Shown here: in pieces, positions 48,170 to 57,474 of the stretch
Layout of the letters: every line of letters starts with the position of its first letter
How positions within the stretch are numbered: the stretch's first letter is position 1
Assembly (NCBI RefSeq): GCF_003627755.1
Contig: NZ_CP032696.1
Span: forward strand, 310,001 to 374,000
From: Rhizobium jaguaris
GTDB taxonomy: Bacteria > Pseudomonadota > Alphaproteobacteria > Rhizobiales > Rhizobiaceae
Reading direction: 5' to 3'
DNA length: 64,000 bases
Program-made: the position numbers and the translations under genes
Notes under the pieces: generated by a model
Seen by the model: only the letters and a program-made list of their open reading frames with translations
Database searches by the model: none
What the model was told of the DNA's origin: nothing

Positions 48170-50260
48170 TCAGGTCCACCATAAAACTAGATCGGGTCGC
48201 GCAAAGCCGAAAAAGCTGTTCAGCACGAGTCGAGATTCTTCACCGTCTGATTTACGCGTGACGCCGTGAATGAAGCCGCCGTCGATCAGCGCGATATCCC
48301 CGGCCCTGAGCTCCAAATCTTGGCAGGGAACGGTTTCGAGGTAGGTTGCCGAATAGGGATAACCCGTGGTCTCCACACCCTGTTGCTTTCGATCGGCCGC
48401 CGTCGGCTTGTGGCCCCACATACGCAAATCGCCACCTTCCTTTGCCATGCTGGGGTAGAAGTTGAGCGCCACAACTGTGTTCGCCGCCACCGCCGAAGGC
48501 TCGAAATCGCCTCCTGCACATAGGACTTGAGCAACATCATCGTGAGGCGCCAAAGCATACGGGCCACTACCACACCAGCTGATAGCGCGACAAATATTAG
48601 CCTGGCCTTGCTCCGACTGGGCGAGCCGCAGCTCAATGCCTTGATGCTGAAGGTCGCGCTTCAATGCGTCGAATATTCCGCGAACTGGATCGACGAGATC
48701 GCCAAAAAGCAGGTCAATGAACGGTCGCGCATCTTCCGAGTCTGCGAAATAGTTGACCGCAGCCTTTTTGTAATGAGATGCGCCAACATACTGTCCGGGA
48801 ACTCCATCTCTGCGGTCCTTCAGACCGGGACTGCGACTGAAGTTCTGAGTGATCTCCTCGGCTACTTCGTCACTAAACGCGTTCTTGACATGCAGACCGG
48901 TGATCTCGCCTTTGAGGACTGAGATGATGTCCGACGTGTTGATTAAGCCTACGCGTTCTCTGATCGTAAGGGGGGAGATGGCCGAGGCGTGAGACACATG
49001 GTTAATCGTCATAGGCTGCTCCTGTAGTGCGTGATCGAGGATTCTGATGCCATGATCGAGTTCGTCATCGGCAATGGTTATCGGTGGAAGGACTTTGATA
49101 ACGTCACGGTTCGGGCCTGACGCTTCGATCAACAGGCCATTTTCGAAAGCGACGTCATGCACACGGGTAACAATGGCCTGTGATCGGCATTTGAGACCTG
49201 CCATCAGACCGCGGCCGCGCTTCTGTTCGATGCACTTTGGGAATTTCTCAACGAGTCGATCAAGGTGTCCTTGCAGTTTAACGGCTGTCCGCTCGACGCC
49301 TGCAGTAAACTGCCCGTCGGACCACATTTTACACATGGCGCCCGCAGTCACGAAGGCGAGGTTGTTGCCTCTGAAAGTCCCGCTATGTTCGCCGGGCTTC
49401 CATACGTCTATCTCGGGGCGAATCAGCACAATTGAGAACGGATTTCCTGAACCACTTAGGGATTTCGAAAGGCACACGATATCGGGTTCAATTTTCGCGA
49501 ACTCAAATGAAAAGAAATCGCCGGTTCGTCCCGCACCTGCCTGAATGTCGTCGACAATGAAAACAACGTCGTGTTTACGGCAAATTCGCTGAATTTCTGA
49601 TAGCCACTCAGCGGATGCGGTATTCATGCCGCCTTCTGCCTGAATGGTCTCTAGAATGATTGCGGCGGGCTTCTCTACACCGCTGCCTGGATCACCCAAA
49701 ACGGATTCGATGTAACCGACGGAATCGTAAGTTTGGTTAGGGTAGCTGTCGTACGGGACGCGGATTACGTCATGACGCGCCACGCCGCCAAGCTCCTTAG
49801 TCGAGGCCGAACCCGACACTGCCAAGGCGCCGAGCGACATGCCATGGAACGCGTTCGTGAACGCCATGACACTCGAACGGCCGGTATATTTGCGCGCAAG
49901 CGCCAACGCCGCTTCATTGGCACTAGTGCCCGTAGGGCCCGGAAATTGTATCTTATAAGACAAGCCTCGTGGCTTCAGGATTGAATTGACAAACACTTCA
50001 ATGAAGTCGCGCTTTGCCGCTGTATACATATCAAGCGACAAAAGGATATTTTTGCCAGCAATATATTCGACTGCTGGGCCAAGAATATCCGGGTTGTTAT
50101 GTCCGTAGTTAAGTGCGCCAGATCCTACGAGGAAATCGATATAGGGCTTGCCGGTCTCATCCCATATTGTCGCGCCAGTAGCTTTCGTGAAGACTGTGGG
50201 AAACGACCTTCCATAGCGGCAAACGTTAGACTCATGAGCCGCGAAAGCGTCGGTGTTCAT
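48170..50260 (-). CDS. Fusion: class III aminotransferase (EctB-like) + Fe(II)/2-oxoglutarate oxygenase
   Basis: 696 residues in two enzyme domains. Residues 1-415 are a class III PLP aminotransferase: GALNYGHNNP, GPTGTSANEAALALARKYTG, AFTNAFHGMSLGAL, VDDIQAGAGRTG (D237) and CLSKSLSGSGNP with the PLP lysine K266; the pattern is closest to diaminobutyrate:2-oxoglutarate transaminases (EctB). After a linker (about 416-475) residues 476-696 have the double-stranded beta-helix metal triad of 2-oxoglutarate oxygenases: PHDD (H573, D575), GGFIHGVTRK (H665) and R677 for 2-oxoglutarate. Aminotransferases of this kind consume or release 2-oxoglutarate, so the two steps could be coupled: amination, then hydroxylation of the product. 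AGAGGA precedes ATG 50260. No neighbour is co-transcribed. Confidence 0.88.
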   Translation of the reverse strand: MNTDAFAAHESNVCRYGRSFPTVFTKATGATIWDETGKPYIDFLVGSGALNYGHNNPDILGPAVEYIAGKNILLSLDMYTAAKRDFIEVFVNSILKPRGLSYKIQFPGPTGTSANEAALALARKYTGRSSVMAFTNAFHGMSLGALAVSGSASTKELGGVARHDVIRVPYDSYPNQTYDSVGYIESVLGDPGSGVEKPAAIILETIQAEGGMNTASAEWLSEIQRICRKHDVVFIVDDIQAGAGRTGDFFSFEFAKIEPDIVCLSKSLSGSGNPFSIVLIRPEIDVWKPGEHSGTFRGNNLAFVTAGAMCKMWSDGQFTAGVERTAVKLQGHLDRLVEKFPKCIEQKRGRGLMAGLKCRSQAIVTRVHDVAFENGLLIEASGPNRDVIKVLPPITIADDELDHGIRILDHALQEQPMTINHVSHASAISPLTIRERVGLINTSDIISVLKGEITGLHVKNAFSDEVAEEITQNFSRSPGLKDRRDGVPGQYVGASHYKKAAVNYFADSEDARPFIDLLFGDLVDPVRGIFDALKRDLQHQGIELRLAQSEQGQANICRAISWCGSGPYALAPHDDVAQVLCAGGDFEPSAVAANTVVALNFYPSMAKEGGDLRMWGHKPTAADRKQQGVETTGYPYSATYLETVPCQDLELRAGDIALIDGGFIHGVTRKSDGEESRLVLNSFFGFARPDLVLWWT

Positions 50261-50919
50261 TTTGGGATCCTCTCTACACGCGGGCGTCGCACCGACAAAG
50301 TAAGCGAGCGAGTAACGAACTCGATTCGCTAGAGATGTCAGTGAAGATGAGAACTATTCGAACCGGAACACGAGTGGCGGTGACTTTCTCGACGTCTGCC
50401 GGTACTTTCAGGGTGGTCGGCCATCGTAACGCGGAAGCGCGACTGCCAATTGCCACGCCACTCGTCTGCCGAACAGATATGCAGGCTACTCTGCATGTCC
50501 ACACCTTCTAGTTGGTACGCTCGAACAACCTAATTTCTATAGTTCCCGGGCAAGCACAGATACTACGAGATCTGATAGTTGACGCATCCGCCACGCCCGC
50601 GAAAGGGGTTGGCATTCTGGGAAGCACTACTTTGGCAGATTAACCGCCCTTGAATTGAAGGGGTGGACGGCCCCGCTTGGCAAGGGACAATTTAGTGTTT
50701 CCGGCGGATTGGTCGGGTGCAGGCATGTATTCGGCCTTTCGTCGCGGCCTATTCATGCCGCTGGCCCTGATGAAGTCCGCTGATCGGATCCCAGACAGGT
50801 CAACGCGCTTTTTAAGCGACACCCACTGAGCGAGTTTGTCCGATCCCGGCTCGACCGTCCGTCATCACACCATCAGCACCTCACCAACCTTTGCACTCCG
50901 CGGCCGTATCAGGCGGCAA
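50261..50919. other. Intergenic region upstream of the fusion gene, with IS relic
   Basis: The first 250 bp should contain the promoter of the minus-strand fusion gene. The part from about 50640 (CGCTGGCCCTGATGAAGTCC at about 50750) looks like mobile-element debris related to the IS110 upstream region at about 44032, and it ends exactly where the IS630 fragment begins. No intact gene. Confidence 0.35.
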
Positions 50920-51504
50920 TCCCTGCCGCAGTGGCGGAAATTGCCGCCGGAACCGCCAAAAGCAAAAGAATAGAGATCTGGTTCCAGGACGAGGCTCGCA
51001 TCGGCCAGAAGAACAAGATCACGCGCCGCTGGGCCAGACGCGGAACGCGACCTTCAGCGCCGCACGATCAGCGCACGAGATCGGCCTACATCTTCGGAGC
51101 GATCTGCCCCGAAGCATGGCAAGGCAGCCGCTCTCGTCATGCCGTGGTGCGACACACACGCCATGACCCAGCATCTGGCCGAAATCGCCCGCCATGTTGC
51201 CGAAGACGCCCACGCCATCCTCATCATGGATCAGGCGGGCTGGCACATGTCCAACAACCTCGTCGTGCCCGAAAACATAACGATCCTACCGCTCCCGCCG
51301 AAATCGCCAGAGCTGAACCCGGTCGAAAACCTCTGGCTCTTCATGCGAGAGAACTGGCTCTCCAACCGTGTCTTCAAATCCTATGACGACATCGCCGCCC
51401 ATTGCTGCGACGCATGGCGAAAGATCGAAAGCCAGCCTTGGCGCATCATGTCCATCGGGCGCAGAATGGGCAAATGGGTTTTAATCAATGAGAGGCCGTA
51501 CTAA
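50920..51504 (+). pseudogene. IS630-family transposase, C-terminal half, copy 2
   Basis: Near-identical to 23705-24284 in opposite orientation: VAEIAAGTAKSKRIEIWFQD, the same CCCC frame break (51107-51110), MPWCDTHAMTQH, IMDQAGWH and SPELNPVENLW. It keeps one extra C near the end, so the C-terminus is MSIGRRMGKWVLINERPY, probably the true one. It starts at the same IS630 position where IS110 is inserted in copy 1, and ends with the IS630 terminus GAGAGGCCGTA. Confidence 0.85.
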
Positions 51505-51944
51505 TCGAGTGCGATCTTCTGTGAGGGCTTGCTGGAGCAGGGCGTCACAGGCCTAGGCCGGTATAACGATCAGCGCATTGGGGCCATCTGAAAGGCCCAG
51601 CTTCCTGCTAAACGGTCCGGAAAACCTAAGCAATGGGTCAGTTGGCGAGGTTCAAATCGCACGAGCGAAATTCGAGCGAGTCGCGGCCTATTTTCGGCAT
51701 GTCGTCCACAACCGCCTTCATCAAACACTGAGGAACATTTTATGACGTTACCTTCTTCAAGTGTGACAAACGTAAACATAATATCAAAGAAACGCTGAAT
51801 GATGTTAATAACATGGTAATAAAATGAACGATTATTCTTTATATATTTGGCGTTGTCACTGCGGAGAATTTGTTTGATATTTACTTAAGTAGTTCAAGGA
51901 TTGCTATCCGGTCCGACAGCGGATTTGCGCGTGAAGGAAGAGCC
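51505..51944. other. 440-bp AT-rich intergenic region
   Basis: No gene. 51770-51900 is very AT-rich (TTTATATATTTGG and similar) and likely carries the promoter for the oxygenase genes that follow. No lux box recognised with confidence. Confidence 0.35.
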
Positions 51945-52379
51945 ATGTCCACTTCAAAAACTGTGGCAAACGCAGGACGGGAGATGGCCAAGAAGGTTCG
52001 ACCATCCCGCGTTTACCGCCCTATCGAAGGCAATGTCGACCTTAATTGGCCACTATCCAGACACCCCACAGTGAACTATGACACCAACGTCCGTTACGGC
52101 GCCTCCACTTTCGGCCACCTCTGGTCGGATCGGCTGCGCGGCTGGCTCGCATCATGTATAGCGGACTTGTCATCGCAAACACTCGCAAGAACTACCTGGA
52201 AGCCACATCCTTTGAGGGGGAAATGCGGCGCCTACAGGACGCGGGCGCCGATGTGCGGGCATGCCGATGTGCGGGCATATTGTCCGGACGAGAGCGGATA
52301 CATCACGGAACAGGGTGCCGACCGCCAAGTCGTTCAGGAACGTCACAATACCAAAGCACCAACGGAGGAGCTACTATGA
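51945..52379 (+). CDS. Hypothetical protein preceding the oxygenase gene
   Basis: ATG 51945 follows AAGGAAG and opens MSTSKTVANAGREMAKKVRP, then YRPIEGNVDLNWPLSRHPTV and NVRYGASTFGHLWSDRLRGW. 144 residues, no family recognised. From about 52150 a different frame contains protein-like sequence (YSGLVIANTRKNYLEATSFE, GEMRRLQDAGADVRAC), so the gene may be frameshifted or two relics may overlap. Its stop overlaps the start of the oxygenase gene at 52376, hence coupled translation. Confidence 0.45.
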   Translation: MSTSKTVANAGREMAKKVRPSRVYRPIEGNVDLNWPLSRHPTVNYDTNVRYGASTFGHLWSDRLRGWLASCIADLSSQTLARTTWKPHPLRGKCGAYRTRAPMCGHADVRAYCPDESGYITEQGADRQVVQERHNTKAPTEELL

Positions 52380-53308
52380 GTACGCTACCGCAAATCTCAC
52401 TGGCGAAACTGACAGCCGATGCAACGCGACGTGAAGAGCGACAGCGCTTGCAGATGGCTTGCGAGGAGTATGGGTTCTTCTACCTTATCGAGCACGGCAC
52501 CCCTAGGGAACAGATTGCACAAGCCATCGAGGCTTCCCGGCGGTTCTTCGCGTTGCCACAGTCGATCAAAGAACGCTACGGTCACGCCTCCCAAGAGGTT
52601 TATCCCACTACCGCGCGTGGATACAGTCCGTTGCACGGCGAAATGCTACATCCCGAGGCGGGCGCCGATTCAAAGGAACTGTTCGACCTCGGAATTGAAA
52701 ACGCAGGCGACCGACGTCCATTTGCGGGGCGCACGCACTTTCCAGATGATGCTGTGGCTCCTGGTTTCGCGCAAAGTCTGCTTACTTTGCAGGCGACCAT
52801 GCTCACCGCGGTTGTGCCGCAACTTGGGAATGCGCTTGCCGACCTGCTCAATTTGGAACAGGGCTGGTTCCGGCGCCATTTCAGCCCTCCGACGGTCCTG
52901 CAACGCGTGATCCGGTATCCATCTAGCGGCGGCGCTTGCGCCAAACACACCGACAATGGCTTCTTCACGCTACTGCCGCAGGAGGAACTGCCCACGCGCT
53001 CCTTGCAGGTGTGGTTCGGCGGGCGCTGGGTCCCAGTGCCGAGCCTGCCCGACGGTTTCGTAGTTAATCTGGGTGACATGCTTCAGGCCCTGAGCGACAA
53101 TCGCTTTCAGAGTACGCCGCATCAAGTCGTGCACAGTGGTCCGACTGACCGAATTTCGCTCCCCTTCTTTATCTATCCTGACATCGACGCTCGCCTGACT
53201 TCGCAGAAAAGGCAGCACACCTTCAGTGTTGCAGAAATGATGCTGCGGAACTACGAGTCAATCTGGGAACGCGGGACTGGCGCTGGACGCGCACTGGAGT
53301 TGCAGTGA
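52376..53308 (+). CDS. Isopenicillin-N-synthase-like Fe(II)/2-oxoglutarate-dependent oxygenase
   Basis: Non-heme iron oxygenase, 310 residues from ATG 52376 after a strong ACGGAGGAG. N-terminal DIOX_N region (CEEYGFFYLIEHG) and C-terminal double-stranded beta helix with the iron triad HTD (H191, D193) and H249 (STPHQVV), and the 2-oxoglutarate/substrate-binding R-x-S motif (R259, S261 in DRISLPFF). Family members hydroxylate, desaturate or cyclise small acids and peptides (IPNS, gibberellin oxidases, ethylene-forming enzyme). It lies near a second 2-oxoglutarate oxygenase domain (48170-50260) and may act on the same product. The start overlaps the previous ORF by 4 nt. Confidence 0.9.
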   Translation: MSTLPQISLAKLTADATRREERQRLQMACEEYGFFYLIEHGTPREQIAQAIEASRRFFALPQSIKERYGHASQEVYPTTARGYSPLHGEMLHPEAGADSKELFDLGIENAGDRRPFAGRTHFPDDAVAPGFAQSLLTLQATMLTAVVPQLGNALADLLNLEQGWFRRHFSPPTVLQRVIRYPSSGGACAKHTDNGFFTLLPQEELPTRSLQVWFGGRWVPVPSLPDGFVVNLGDMLQALSDNRFQSTPHQVVHSGPTDRISLPFFIYPDIDARLTSQKRQHTFSVAEMMLRNYESIWERGTGAGRALELQ

Positions 53309-53774
53309 GCGTTCGAATCCCTCAAATGTGTGGAAACTAAGCGGCGGCGCGGTGCACCTCCGCGTCGGGCGCCGCAAGTGTAGAACCTAAATCGTGCCGC
53401 CGTCGCGCTTATGCCACGACAGTGTGCAACGCGCGCGCCATAATGCGGCGCGCTAGTGCCGTCACATCGCTAATTGTCCACGTCGTACGTTTTCAAGAAG
53501 CTGCAGCGCGACGACTTTCGTTGTCCTCCTGTGCTGAAGCAATGAATTTCGGGTGTGCGAAGAGGAGCGATTGGCTTTGATGGAACGAGATGATCGGCCC
53601 CAAGGGAGTGTTTTTGGCTGCGGCGCTTTCGCACGAGTACACGCGGACCCTGCGGCCATGTTCGCAAATCCGCGCGCATACCCAACAAAACCTTTTCTCC
53701 GGACCGTCAAGAGCATCTCGATTGTATGGCCGCGTAGACAGGACCGTGACAGCCTTCAACGCAGGAGAATGCTC
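53309..53774. other. 466-bp gap between oxygenase and DUF2267 gene
   Basis: GC-rich, no gene recognised; the frame of the DUF2267 protein is open upstream to 53553 but without similarity. Confidence 0.3.
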
Positions 53775-54194
53775 ATGTGCCTGAGCCATGACCTCAACTA
53801 TGCATTGCAGACAACCCAGAATTGGATCAGCGATCTGATGTGGAGACTTCGCTGGGACGATCGCGAGCGAGTCTACCAAGCCCTTATCGCGACGTTGCAC
53901 GCTCTGCGCGACTGCCTGGATGGCGACGAGCCTGTTTACATAGGCGCCCAGTTGCCGCCCTTACTGCGCGGGTTTTACTACGAGGGCTGGCATCACGGTC
54001 GCCGTACCATAGCCAGAAACCGGAAATCGTTTCTCGACCGGGTGCACGACGGGGTCCAGCGAGATCCGGCGGTGGATCCGGAAGAGGTTGCTCGCTCGGT
54101 CCTAGCTCAATTGGCGGACCGTTTGCCTACAGCAGAGCTCGAGGATGCCAAGGCCGCCACTCCAAGAGTGCTGTATAGCCTTTGGCCAAACTGA
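53775..54194 (+). CDS. DUF2267 domain protein
   Basis: 139 residues from ATG 53775 (GGAG 7 nt upstream). Pattern of the DUF2267 family: LQTTQNWISDLMWRLRWDDR, VYQALIATLHALRDCLDGDE, AQLPPLLRGFYYEGWHHG, FLDRVHDGV and the final VLYSLWPN. These small helical proteins occur widely in rhizobia and their biochemical role is not established. It ends 47 bp before the GMC start used here, so the two are probably co-transcribed. Confidence 0.8.
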   Translation: MCLSHDLNYALQTTQNWISDLMWRLRWDDRERVYQALIATLHALRDCLDGDEPVYIGAQLPPLLRGFYYEGWHHGRRTIARNRKSFLDRVHDGVQRDPAVDPEEVARSVLAQLADRLPTAELEDAKAATPRVLYSLWPN

Positions 54195-54241
54195 AACAGC
54201 CGATGTTGTCCTTGTCGCGGTATACGGAGGGAGGGTTGCCT

Positions 54242-55927
54242 TTGGTCTTTGACTATATCGTCGTCGGTGGTGGTTCCGCTGGATGCGTCATGGCGAACAG
54301 GCTCTCCGGCAAAGCAAATCGCGTTCTACTCATCGAAGCCGGCCCTGATACGCCCCCGAACGCCATCCCTGATGACATCCTCGACGGCAATCCAACACGT
54401 GCCTACTTCAATCCTAATTATCAGTGGCCGTCACTCGACGCTGTGGCGGTACGGGATGGACGCAAGCCCATTCACTATGAGCAAGCCCGAGTGATGGGCG
54501 GCGGCTCCAGCATCAATGCCCAAGTGGCCAATCGAGGCGGTCCCGAAGACTACGATGGATGGGCATCAAGCGGTGCAACCGGGTGGGGCTGGGAGGACGT
54601 TCTACCTTATTTCCGTCGGCTCGAACGCGATTTGGATTTCGACGACGAATTTCATGGCAAGCATGGCCCCCTGACGATAAGTCGTGTTCGACAACGGGAT
54701 TGGTCCGGCTTTATCCGAGCGGTAGCGAAGGCATATGAAGATGTAGGTATCCATTTCAGGCCGGACTTCAACGGCCCATTTGGTGACGGGTACTCCGTTG
54801 TTCCGTTGACCAACCGCAACGGCCACCGTGTTTCTGCCGCGATGGCTTACTTGTCCGAGAGCGTCCGCTCTCGACCGAATTTGAGAATATTGTCGGAAAC
54901 GACGGTTGTGCGACTAAACTTTTCAGGACGCGCCATAACCGGCATTGAGACGGAAAGCAATTCCGGGCGGCAGTCATATCGCGCTTCGACCGTGATCCTC
55001 TGCGCCGGGGCCATCCATTCGCCCGCCATATTGATGCGCTCCGGGGTTGGCCCGGCCGAGCAAATGACAAAGCTCCACATTCCAGTTGTTGCAGAGGTGA
55101 ACGGTGTGGGGCAGAACCTCCAGGAACATCCGGGGATCGCCGTTTCGGCATATTTGAAGCTGAGCGACCGCATGGAGCCCAAGGTGAGTGGTCACATCCA
55201 GATGCATGCTCGTTACTCGTCTGGCTATGATGGGTGCCCTTCTACGGATATGGCAATATCGGCCGTTGCCAAGTCGGCTTGGCACCCGCTCGGTAAGCGC
55301 CTCGGCTCCCTTTATTTGTGGGTCAATCGCAGTTATTCGACAGGAACCATCGTGCTCAGGGATCGCTGTCACACCATAGAACCGGAGGTGGATTTCAACT
55401 GGTTGAGCGACCAGCGAGACGCCGAGCGATTGAAGCAGGGGTTCCGTTTCATGGCCCGCCTGCTGAAGCAAGATTCACTGTCGGCCGTGGCACACGATCC
55501 GTTCCCGTCAGCTTGGAACACGCGAGCGAAGCAAGTCAGTAAGGTCAATTGCATCAATTACGGGCTAACCTCGGTGCTCGCGCTGCTCATGGACAGCTCT
55601 CCGCACGTGCGCCGCGGTCTTATTAGGCACGTCATAACCGATGGTCATTGCATTTCAGATCTGATTAGCAACGAGGAGCTTCTGGATCGGTTTGTCCGCC
55701 AAAACGTGACCGGCAATTGGCATCCGACGTCGAGCTGCAGGATGGGGGCAATCTCGGATCCTGCCGCTGTGACCGACCCATCGGGGCGTATTCGGGGCGT
55801 TGAGGGGTTGAGAATCGCCGACGCTTCAGTGATGCCATTCTGCCCCCGCGCCAACACAAATATTCCGACCATCATGGTAGCTGAGAAGATGGCTGACGCG
55901 ATCTTGAGAGAGGACCGAAATAGCTAG
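54242..55927 (+). CDS. GMC oxidoreductase (choline dehydrogenase/alcohol oxidase family)
   Basis: FAD-dependent alcohol oxidase/dehydrogenase, 561 residues from TTG 54242: FAD-binding FDYIVVGGGSAGCVMANRL, DDILDGNPTRAYFNPNYQW, second signature GGGSSINAQVANRGGPEDYD, ILCAGAIHSPAILMRSGVGP, and the C-terminal catalytic region NWHPTSSCRMG (His about 494) and PRANTNIPTIMVAEKMAD (Asn about 540). The start is a choice between TTG 54242 (GAGGG 6 nt upstream; matches the paralogue start MYDFIIVGGG) and ATG 54203. Full length, in contrast to the damaged paralogue at 22622-23704. It may oxidise an alcohol in the pathway of the neighbouring oxygenases. Confidence 0.92.
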   Translation: MVFDYIVVGGGSAGCVMANRLSGKANRVLLIEAGPDTPPNAIPDDILDGNPTRAYFNPNYQWPSLDAVAVRDGRKPIHYEQARVMGGGSSINAQVANRGGPEDYDGWASSGATGWGWEDVLPYFRRLERDLDFDDEFHGKHGPLTISRVRQRDWSGFIRAVAKAYEDVGIHFRPDFNGPFGDGYSVVPLTNRNGHRVSAAMAYLSESVRSRPNLRILSETTVVRLNFSGRAITGIETESNSGRQSYRASTVILCAGAIHSPAILMRSGVGPAEQMTKLHIPVVAEVNGVGQNLQEHPGIAVSAYLKLSDRMEPKVSGHIQMHARYSSGYDGCPSTDMAISAVAKSAWHPLGKRLGSLYLWVNRSYSTGTIVLRDRCHTIEPEVDFNWLSDQRDAERLKQGFRFMARLLKQDSLSAVAHDPFPSAWNTRAKQVSKVNCINYGLTSVLALLMDSSPHVRRGLIRHVITDGHCISDLISNEELLDRFVRQNVTGNWHPTSSCRMGAISDPAAVTDPSGRIRGVEGLRIADASVMPFCPRANTNIPTIMVAEKMADAILREDRNS

Positions 55928-56694
55928 CGAGCGGTAATTCGTATATCCCAGACAGCGAGTGCCGGAGTTTGTATCGCAGCAGCGGTCGAGACCCTTACTG
56001 ATGCCGTGCCGCTGCAGACAGCGGTGCCCCGATGAAAGAGCGAGGTGCGGGATTGTCGGTTGCAACCGCATAAAGGCAATCATTGAGAGGTAGCGGCGTG
56101 TACCGGCGGGATGCAACGATGATCGCCTCCTCTTCGACAATGAGGATCATCGATCTCGCCTCCTGAGGCCGCTAGCAAGGTCCGCGACTGAACTCCGCTT
56201 GCGCCATATGGCCACCGTCCTCTGATTGATCTGGTCGCACCTCGAAAGCGTCCTTAGGCTCCGTTGATGCTGCATCGCTCGAGGGACGCCTCTGTCGTCG
56301 CGGCGCTTGCATGAAGAACCTGGCCCATAGCCCCTTCCTTTATTCGGAAGACAAGAATGCCTCCATCAAAGCCTGCGATCAAGCATCCGCGGATAAGCTT
56401 GAATTGTTTGAGACCGCACCCTGAGCGTTAGCATCATCCAGCAATGCAGCTCATCATTTGGTTATCTGCGACCGGCGCGATTGCATATTCACGTGACAGC
56501 CAATTTACATCTAATGTTCCTCAGCTCCGATTCTTCGCAAGCGGCAAGCGGAGGGGTCAGCGGTCGGATATCGGTAGCGGACACGATGAGCTACTATGAG
56601 CTTCTATGTCTGCGCCTAGTTCTGGAACTAGAACCTTCCATATGGTCGCGTTTTGTGCGTCAAGTTCAGCAAATTTGGGCGGCCATGAAGTTGG
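55928..56694. other. About 0.77 kb without recognisable gene
   Basis: Only short open frames. Lies between the GMC gene and an IS256 relic. Nothing specific identified. Confidence 0.35.
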
Positions 56695-56890
56695 TCATGC
56701 GGCTTGGTGGAGAGCGAGTTTCTTGTGCTCTCTGAGATCGTCCATGTTGATGCAGCGGTTGGCCTCCATCCAGTTCTGATAGGTTTCGACGGCGAGCGCG
56801 CGCTAGGCGCTGCCAGCTCTCAGCGCTGCGGAAGATGCGCACGACGTAGATCCGGCGGCGGATTTCCTCGTTGAGGCGCTCGAGCTGTTC
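56695..56890 (-). pseudogene. IS256-family transposase, C-terminal fragment
   Basis: Minus strand reads LERLNEEIRRRIYVVRIFRS, AESWQRLA, then in another frame RALAVETYQNWMEANRCINM and DLREHKKLALHQAA to stop at 56695-56697: the C-terminal end of an IS256-type transposase (NxLERLNxEIRRRxxVVxIFP). Frameshifted relic of about 65 residues. Confidence 0.78.
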
Positions 56891-57027
56891 GTGGTCTGAG
56901 GTGCTTGTGGTGGTTTATGTTCGCTAGGACTATCCGATATTTCGGCGCGTTGCTACAAAGTTCCATAATGCCGATTACGCCACAAACGCCTAAATAGCTG
57001 AAATTGCTGGATATATAGGGGCGAAAT

Positions 57028-57474
57028 TCATCGTGTGATATTTCGGGAGCCTTTAGTCGCCTTCTTAAACGGATCCAGGATTGTGACGCTGCGCCCCTGA
57101 AAGTCAGCGACGTTTCGGGTGACGATGACCAGGCCATTCACCTGCGCCGTCGCAGCTAGTCCGGTGTGGTCGGTGTTCTTGTCGGATTGTCCGAGCATTT
57201 GTCCCCAGTGGCGCGCGACCTTTTCGTCTACAGGAAGGATGCGGCCTTCATAGGCGGCGAAGATGGCATCGGCCGCCTTGGCGATCTCGTTAGCCACAGC
57301 GTCGTCGGTTTTCCGCTTTTTCTCAATGCCTTTCGAGATCTCTCGGACCGAGATCACGCTGATCGCGAGATCGGTATCGTCAACCGTATCGAGCCAAGCC
57401 GCCACATTTTCGTGCGGCACGGGTCGACCTATCTCTTTCAGAACATTGGTATCGAGCAGATATTTCAAGCTCAA
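57028..57474 (-). CDS. vapC: PIN-domain toxin (VapC/FitB-like ribonuclease)
   Basis: 148 residues. PIN fold: LLDTNVLKEIGRP (catalytic Asp8), ISVREISKGIEK (Glu), and LVIVTRNVADFQG (C-terminal Asp); LAATAQVNGL precedes the last strand. Family members are Mg-dependent RNases that cut tRNA or rRNA when their antitoxin is degraded. The start overlaps the stop of the upstream gene by 4 nt (ATGA at 57471), so antitoxin and toxin are translated together. Confidence 0.88.
   Translation of the reverse strand: MSLKYLLDTNVLKEIGRPVPHENVAAWLDTVDDTDLAISVISVREISKGIEKKRKTDDAVANEIAKAADAIFAAYEGRILPVDEKVARHWGQMLGQSDKNTDHTGLAATAQVNGLVIVTRNVADFQGRSVTILDPFKKATKGSRNITR

Noticed and set aside
44032..50775. Shared CGCTGGCCCTGATG motif at 44032 and 50750 as a conserved regulatory element
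   Set aside because: Both sites lie in IS debris; a common mobile-element origin is more likely, and similarity does not extend beyond about 25 bases.
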